Source of the DNA: DASVUS01 sp036388675
GTDB lineage: Bacteria; Armatimonadota; Abditibacteriia; Abditibacteriales; Abditibacteriaceae
DNA: 64,000 bases
Reading direction: 5' to 3'
NCBI GenBank assembly: GCA_036388675.1
Contig: DASVRI010000039.1
Location: 62,001-126,000 of the forward strand
The notes under the pieces were generated by a model. The model saw only the letters and a list, made by a program, of their open reading frames with translations, did no database searches and had not been told where the DNA came from. Positions 60,420 through 64,000 of this stretch are shown piece after piece. The position numbers were made by a program, and so were the translations under genes. Every line of letters starts with the position of its first letter. The first letter of the stretch is position 1.

Positions 60420-61727
60420 ATGATCGAAGCCAAAGAACGCGTGCCGGAACATACAATCGAACCCGAAGTCGAGCGCGACCAAGCAGGGCCATCACTGACG
60501 CCGGGACGCACTTTCGATGTTGAGCGCGTGCGCGCCGATTTCCCCATCCTGCACACGATGGCGCGCGGCAAGCCACTGATTTATCTCGATAATGGCGCAA
60601 CCACACAAAAGCCCCAGGCCGTTATCGACCGGCTGGTGCAATATTACACTGGAGAGAACTCCAACATTCATCGCGGCGTGCATTACCTCAGCGAAATTGC
60701 CACACGCGAGTATGAAGAAGCGCGCCTCACAGTCAAAAGTTTTCTCAACGCTGCGCACGACGGCGAGATTATTTTTACGCGTGGCACAACCGAAGCGATC
60801 AACCTTGTAGCGTCCAGCTATGGCCGCGCCAGCATCAGCGCAGGCGATGAGATTATCATCTCCGCAATGGAGCACCACGGAAACATCGTGCCGTGGCAAT
60901 TGCTCTGCGAACAGCAAGGCGCGAAGCTGCGTGTTATTCCAATTGATGACAACGGTGACATCATCTTCGATGAGTATTTAAAGCTGCTCAACGAGCGCAC
61001 CAGGTTCGTCTCGATTGTTTACATCTCGAACACGCTGGGCACGATTAACCCCGTCAAGCGCGTTATTGAAGAAGCGCATCGTTACAACATTCCGGTGATG
61101 CTGGATGGCGCGCAGGCCGCTCCTCACATGCCGCTGGATGTGCAAAGTCTTGATTGTGATTTCTTCGCGTTTTCCGGCCACAAGGTTTATGGGCCAACCG
61201 GCATCGGCGTGCTGTACGGCAAGGAGAAGTATCTCGCTGCGATGCCGCCTTATCAGGGTGGCGGCGACATGATCGAGCACGTATCATTCGAAAAGACGAC
61301 GTGGAATGCGTTGCCTTATAAATTTGAGGCCGGCACCCCGAACATTGCGGGTGCTATTGGTCTGGGTGCTGCCATTCGTTATGTAACCGAACTCGGCATT
61401 CCGGCATTGAAGGCTTACGAAGACCAGTTGCTGCGCTACGCCACGGATGCAGTGTTGCAAATCGATGGATTACGCATCATCGGCACGGCGCGCGAGAAAG
61501 CCAGTATTGTATCGATGGTGCATCGCGATGTGCATCCGCACGATTTGGGCGCGGCGCTCGATCAACAGGGTATTGCAGTGCGCACCGGCCATCACTGCAC
61601 GCAGCCGCTGATGAGCCGCTTCGACATTCCCGGCACGGCACGCGCCTCGTTTTCGTTTTATAATACCCGAGAGGAAGTCGATGCCTTGGTGCGCGGCATT
61701 CAAAAAGCGGTTCAAGTTTTCGCTTAG
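60420..61727 (+). CDS. sufS: Cysteine desulfurase SufS
   Basis: The 435-residue group II desulfurase supplies sulfur to SufE and SufBCD. Seen: VRADFPILHTMARGKPLIYLDNGATTQKPQAVID, SNIHRGVHYLSE, FTRGTTEAINLVASSYG, ISAMEHHGNIVPWQ, the PLP Lys in FSGHKVYGPTGIGVLYGKE, and active Cys in GHHCTQPLM. An unusual N-terminal extension of about 35 residues precedes the family start. A GAGTACTC (60410) ends three bases before the ATG, so there is no standard ribosome site at the normal spacing. Confidence 0.97.
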   Translation: MIEAKERVPEHTIEPEVERDQAGPSLTPGRTFDVERVRADFPILHTMARGKPLIYLDNGATTQKPQAVIDRLVQYYTGENSNIHRGVHYLSEIATREYEEARLTVKSFLNAAHDGEIIFTRGTTEAINLVASSYGRASISAGDEIIISAMEHHGNIVPWQLLCEQQGAKLRVIPIDDNGDIIFDEYLKLLNERTRFVSIVYISNTLGTINPVKRVIEEAHRYNIPVMLDGAQAAPHMPLDVQSLDCDFFAFSGHKVYGPTGIGVLYGKEKYLAAMPPYQGGGDMIEHVSFEKTTWNALPYKFEAGTPNIAGAIGLGAAIRYVTELGIPALKAYEDQLLRYATDAVLQIDGLRIIGTAREKASIVSMVHRDVHPHDLGAALDQQGIAVRTGHHCTQPLMSRFDIPGTARASFSFYNTREEVDALVRGIQKAVQVFA

Positions 61728-61742
61728 TATGAAATTACAATT

Positions 61743-62231
61743 ATGAGTACTCAAGAAGAGAACTCTCAACAGGAAAACGCCGAGGCGTTGGTGGACGCGT
61801 TCGACTCTTTCGACTCGTGGGAAGAGCGTTACGCGTTTCTCATCGACCTGGGCAAAAAGCTGCCGCCGCTGGACGCCGACGACAAAAACGACGTGAATCG
61901 CGTGCACGGCTGCCAGAGCAGCGTGTGGATGGTGGCCAAACCGCGCCATGAAGAGCCCGAAGATGTGGTGGAATTCGTCGCCGACAGCGATTCCACTCTG
62001 GTAAAAGGACTTATTGCCATTCTGCGCAAGATTTATTCAGGACAGTCGGCATCGCGCATTTTAGGTTTCGACATTGAAGGTTTACTGCAACAACTCGGGT
62101 TGAACCAGCATTTAACAGTGGGACGCCGCAATGGCTTGTACAGCATGGTGCAACGCATCAAGACCCTGGCAGCGCAGTTGGCGGGCCATGATGGCGCGGC
62201 AAAAGCAGAAGCTGCAACTAACCAAAACTAA
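61743..62231 (+). CDS. sufE: Sulfur acceptor protein SufE
   Basis: The 162-residue SufE takes persulfide from SufS. Seen: LVDAFDSFDSWEERYAFLIDLGKKLPPLD, active Cys in NRVHGCQSSVWM (about residue 59), and GQSASRILGFDIEGLLQQLGLNQHLTVGRRNGLYSMVQRIK. It lies 15 bases after sufS. The start overlaps a GAGTACTC (61745-61752) so that the first codons are ATG-AGT-ACT-CAA. A SufE type rather than SufU. Confidence 0.95.
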   Translation: MSTQEENSQQENAEALVDAFDSFDSWEERYAFLIDLGKKLPPLDADDKNDVNRVHGCQSSVWMVAKPRHEEPEDVVEFVADSDSTLVKGLIAILRKIYSGQSASRILGFDIEGLLQQLGLNQHLTVGRRNGLYSMVQRIKTLAAQLAGHDGAAKAEAATNQN

Positions 62232-62290
62232 AATATGCGAGACAGCTATCACCTTAATTATGAGCAATCCAACCGGGAAGGCAAACAACA

Positions 62291-62770
62291 ATGTTGATGG
62301 CTCGTAGTGGCCACAAAGGCATCAGTCGCATTGATCACAAGAAGCGCAACACGCATGGCTGGTATGTGCGGGTGACATTCCAGGGCACGACGCACTCCAA
62401 ATTGTTCAGCGACAGCGTACACGGCGGCGAGGACAAGGCGCTGCAACGCGCGATTCGTTACCGCAACAAGCTCGAACGCGAAGTGGGCCGACCGCGCACC
62501 GACCGCACTGTGGTCTCAAGAGTGGCGCGCAGCAACACGGGCATCCAGGGCGTTAACCGCATCTGGAAAGGCACCGGCGAAGCCTACGAAGTGACGTGGA
62601 GCCCCGAACCCAACGTCATTCAGCGCACCTCGATTTCGATCCGCAAGCACGGCGAAGAAGAAGCGCTGAAGAAAGCGATCGCGCTGCGCCGCAAGGTGGA
62701 GAAGAAATTGTATGGCGTGGCACTGACCTATCCGGAGCCGCCCAGCTCGCAGAAGCGCACCAAACTGTAA
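62291..62770 (+). CDS. Two-repeat AP2-like DNA-binding protein
   Basis: The 159-residue basic protein has two copies of an AP2-like unit: GISRIDHKKRNTHGWYVRVTF (first) and GIQGVNRIWKGTGEAYEVTW (second), each followed by a helix of the form GGEDKALQRAIRYRNKLE or GEEEALKKAIALRRKVEKKLYG. AP2 domains bind DNA in plants, phages and homing endonucleases; bacterial stand-alone forms are poorly known. GGGAAGG lies nine bases before the ATG. It sits between sufE and sufT, so it could regulate the operon or another target. The function is inferred only. Confidence 0.8.
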   Translation: MLMARSGHKGISRIDHKKRNTHGWYVRVTFQGTTHSKLFSDSVHGGEDKALQRAIRYRNKLEREVGRPRTDRTVVSRVARSNTGIQGVNRIWKGTGEAYEVTWSPEPNVIQRTSISIRKHGEEEALKKAIALRRKVEKKLYGVALTYPEPPSSQKRTKL

Positions 62771-62805
62771 AATCGCCGTTGAGAGCCAACAAGCGTGTCA
62801 TTTTG

Positions 62806-62854
62806 AGCACAGCAAGACATCTTGAGGATTGCAACCAGGATGTCTTGCTGCGCT
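62806..62854. repeat. Hairpin repeat between the AP2-like gene and sufT
   Basis: Arms 62806-62824 (AGCACAGCAAGACATCTTG) and 62836-62854 pair over 19 bases with two mismatches. Related to the repeat at 39868-39927. Confidence 0.75.
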
Positions 62855-62920
62855 TGCAATAACGCGGCTGTAGAACTGTGACGATGATTTTGTTCCAAAA
62901 GGTCGCAAGGAGTACTCGTT

Positions 62921-63352
62921 ATGGCCGATGTAATTCGTCTGACCGAAACGCCCGCTGACATAATCGCGCAGGCGCAAAATATGAGCACCGCACAAGACGA
63001 CGAAGCACCGCTTCAGGATCGCCTGGCCGAGGCCGGCAGCGTCCCGGAACAGTTGCTGCGTCAGAAGATCATTGAGGCGATCTCCTCAGTGTATGACCCG
63101 GAAATTCCAGTCAACGTTTATGAACTGGGGCTCATTTACGAGCTTGATATTGACGACGAGAATAACGTCGGCATCGCGATGACGCTGACTTCGCCGGCCT
63201 GCCCAGTTGCGGGCATTCTGCCGGGGCAAGTGGAGCAAGCCGTAAACGCTGTGCCAGGTGTCAACAATGTGCAAGTGCATCTGGTGTGGGACCCGCCCTA
63301 CAACATGCACATGATGAGTGAGGCCGCGCAACTGCAACTCGGCTTGATGTAA
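62921..63352 (+). CDS. sufT: SufT / MIP18-family Fe-S assembly protein
   Basis: A 143-residue protein with an N-terminal extension of about 45 residues, then the MIP18/PaaD fold: IIEAISSVYDPEIPVNVYELGLIYELDI, TLTSPACPVAGILPGQVEQAVNAVPGVNNVQVHLVWDPPYNMHMMSEAAQLQLG. SufT supports Fe-S maturation under high demand. A GAGTACTC (62910-62917) lies four bases before the ATG; the AAGGAG ribosome site at 62907-62912 overlaps its first three bases. Confidence 0.93.
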   Translation: MADVIRLTETPADIIAQAQNMSTAQDDEAPLQDRLAEAGSVPEQLLRQKIIEAISSVYDPEIPVNVYELGLIYELDIDDENNVGIAMTLTSPACPVAGILPGQVEQAVNAVPGVNNVQVHLVWDPPYNMHMMSEAAQLQLGLM

Positions 63353-63475
63353 CTCGCACCCTGTAAAACAACGGGCGCAACGGCGCAGCATAACAAGAGT
63401 CTAAAGGCGCAAATCAGCCGGGCATAAAAGTGCTCGGCTTTCTTTTCGTGTGAACGCAAGGCGTTTGGAAGGAGC

Positions 63476-64000
63476 ATGGTCTTGACGAAGCATTCCGACG
63501 AGTACTCGCAAGAAGCCGAAACAAACGCGCAAAGTCGTGATGGCGCGCGGCCAGTTGATGACCTGCAAGCCGTTGCACCCGACAGTTCCATTGCGCGCGA
63601 CGATGCGCCTGCGGAAGTGACCGTCACCGATACCGAAGCCGCCAACGCCATGCAGACCCGCGAGGCCGGTAAAGGCGTGGCTCGCGCCACCGCCGGAATT
63701 GTGCCAATGCACTTAGCGCGCTTTGTCTTCGGCTTTCTGGCGCCGATTCTTATCGCCAACCGTTTAGGATTGGATACGCAGGCCAAAGCTTATTCCATTT
63801 CCACTGATATTCTGCAGCGCATCTGGCTGGTTTTCGAGAAAGTCGTTAATCCTTCGTTTCTGCCGGTTTTCATCCGCAGCCTCAAAGAAGACGGCGAAGA
63901 GCGCGCCTGGAAATTCACTTCGACGGCGCTCTTTGTCACCTGCGGTTTGTTGCTGCTTGCGACTCCCCTCGCCTACTGGCAGATGCCCGGCATCGTGCAT
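63476..64000 (+). CDS. murJ: MurJ/MviN-family lipid II flippase, 3' end outside window
   Basis: The frame starts at ATG 63476 with GGAAGGA nine bases upstream and runs open to the right edge (about 175 residues). A charged, variable leader of about 70 residues precedes the first membrane helices. RFVFGFLAPILIANRLG and TDILQRIWLVFEKVVNPSFLPVFI match the MurJ N-terminal fold, which flips lipid II for cell-wall synthesis. A related wall polysaccharide flippase is possible, as the rest is unseen. GAGTACTC 63500 lies in the variable leader and encodes Glu-Tyr-Ser. Confidence 0.8.
   Translation, partial: MVLTKHSDEYSQEAETNAQSRDGARPVDDLQAVAPDSSIARDDAPAEVTVTDTEAANAMQTREAGKGVARATAGIVPMHLARFVFGFLAPILIANRLGLDTQAKAYSISTDILQRIWLVFEKVVNPSFLPVFIRSLKEDGEERAWKFTSTALFVTCGLLLLATPLAYWQMPGIVH

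Larger units (their letters stand above)
579..63507. repeat. Dispersed GAGTACTC palindrome family (about 55 copies)
   Basis: Start positions by my reading: 579, 2245, 3499, 3697, 5473, 5488, 5887, 7308, 8015, 14366, 15237, 16220, 17217, 18236, 18994, 19336, 20818, 22325, 23483, 24802, 25156, 25949, 27445, 28151, 28800, 30838, 31354, 34392, 35745, 36064, 37865, 38315, 39130, 39626, 41463, 42084, 42955, 43489, 46065, 46730, 47508, 48735, 50197, 50909, 53833, 54362, 55536, 56566, 58196, 59271, 59684, 60410, 61745, 62910, 63500. About 25 extend to CGAGTACTCG. Chance expectation is about one per 65 kb. One-mismatch relatives such as AAGTACTC and CAGTACTC are also scattered. Function unknown. Confidence 0.92.

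Overview
The window reads as chromosomal DNA of a free-living, probably heterotrophic bacterium with moderately high GC. It has no tRNA, rRNA, CRISPR array or intact insertion sequence that I could see. The gene set is a menaquinone-type ubiE-ubiX-ubiA block, a full SUF operon with sufT, sigma-54 with NtrB/NtrC, GlnD and GlnE, an hrcA-grpE-dnaJ block without dnaK, a secreted glycoside hydrolase and an AP2-like protein. This fits a deep-branching Terrabacteria-type lineage, and an Armatimonadota/Abditibacteriota-like host is my best guess. That assignment is inference, not proof.

Layout. 1-8.1 kb: an open-ended beta-propeller gene, a HerA-like ATPase, a small phosphatase, a membrane-anchored protein, an MscS-type channel and recG. 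8.1-12.8 kb: an accessory stretch with a NotI-like nuclease overlapping an adenine methyltransferase, a phosphoesterase, a broken copy of the rsmD start, a secreted metal-site protein and intact rsmD. 12.9-20.3 kb: a coiled-coil protein, a CPBP protease, a PRC/MgtE-N/CBS protein, an esterase and the menaquinone operon. 20.3-27.1 kb: small accessory genes and a minus-strand set of Gln-rich membrane protein, MoxR and receiver. 27.1-37.3 kb: an ABC permease, glnD, a glycosyltransferase, a dioxygenase and glnE. 37.5-43.2 kb: cysteine desulfurase, mnmA, hrcA, grpE and dnaJ. 43.4-51.4 kb: a secreted propeller, an oxidoreductase, DUF6941, SirB1, ApaG and the glycoside hydrolase. 51.7-56.4 kb: rpoN, ntrB, ntrC and a receiver. 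56.7-64 kb: sufBCDSE, the AP2-like gene, sufT and the start of murJ.

The genes group into functional modules. GlnD (PII uridylylation), GlnE (glutamine synthetase adenylylation) and RpoN/NtrB/NtrC form a nitrogen-control set spread over 28 kb. Cysteine desulfurase next to mnmA supplies sulfur for tRNA thiolation, and SufBCDSE plus SufT assemble Fe-S clusters.

The most striking signal is not a gene. The 8-base palindrome GAGTACTC occurs about 55 times by my reading, where about one is expected by chance. Some 25 copies extend to CGAGTACTCG. It lies on all three codon phases inside genes (Glu-Tyr-Ser, Arg/Gly-Val-Leu, Ser-Thr), often in variable linkers or N-terminal extensions, and is also common between genes, often just before start codons. 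It behaves like the cyanobacterial HIP1 palindrome but has a different sequence. The window also holds a family of long perfect-hairpin elements, an RpoN with an inserted zinc ribbon, and two genes whose best starts are AUA or AUU.
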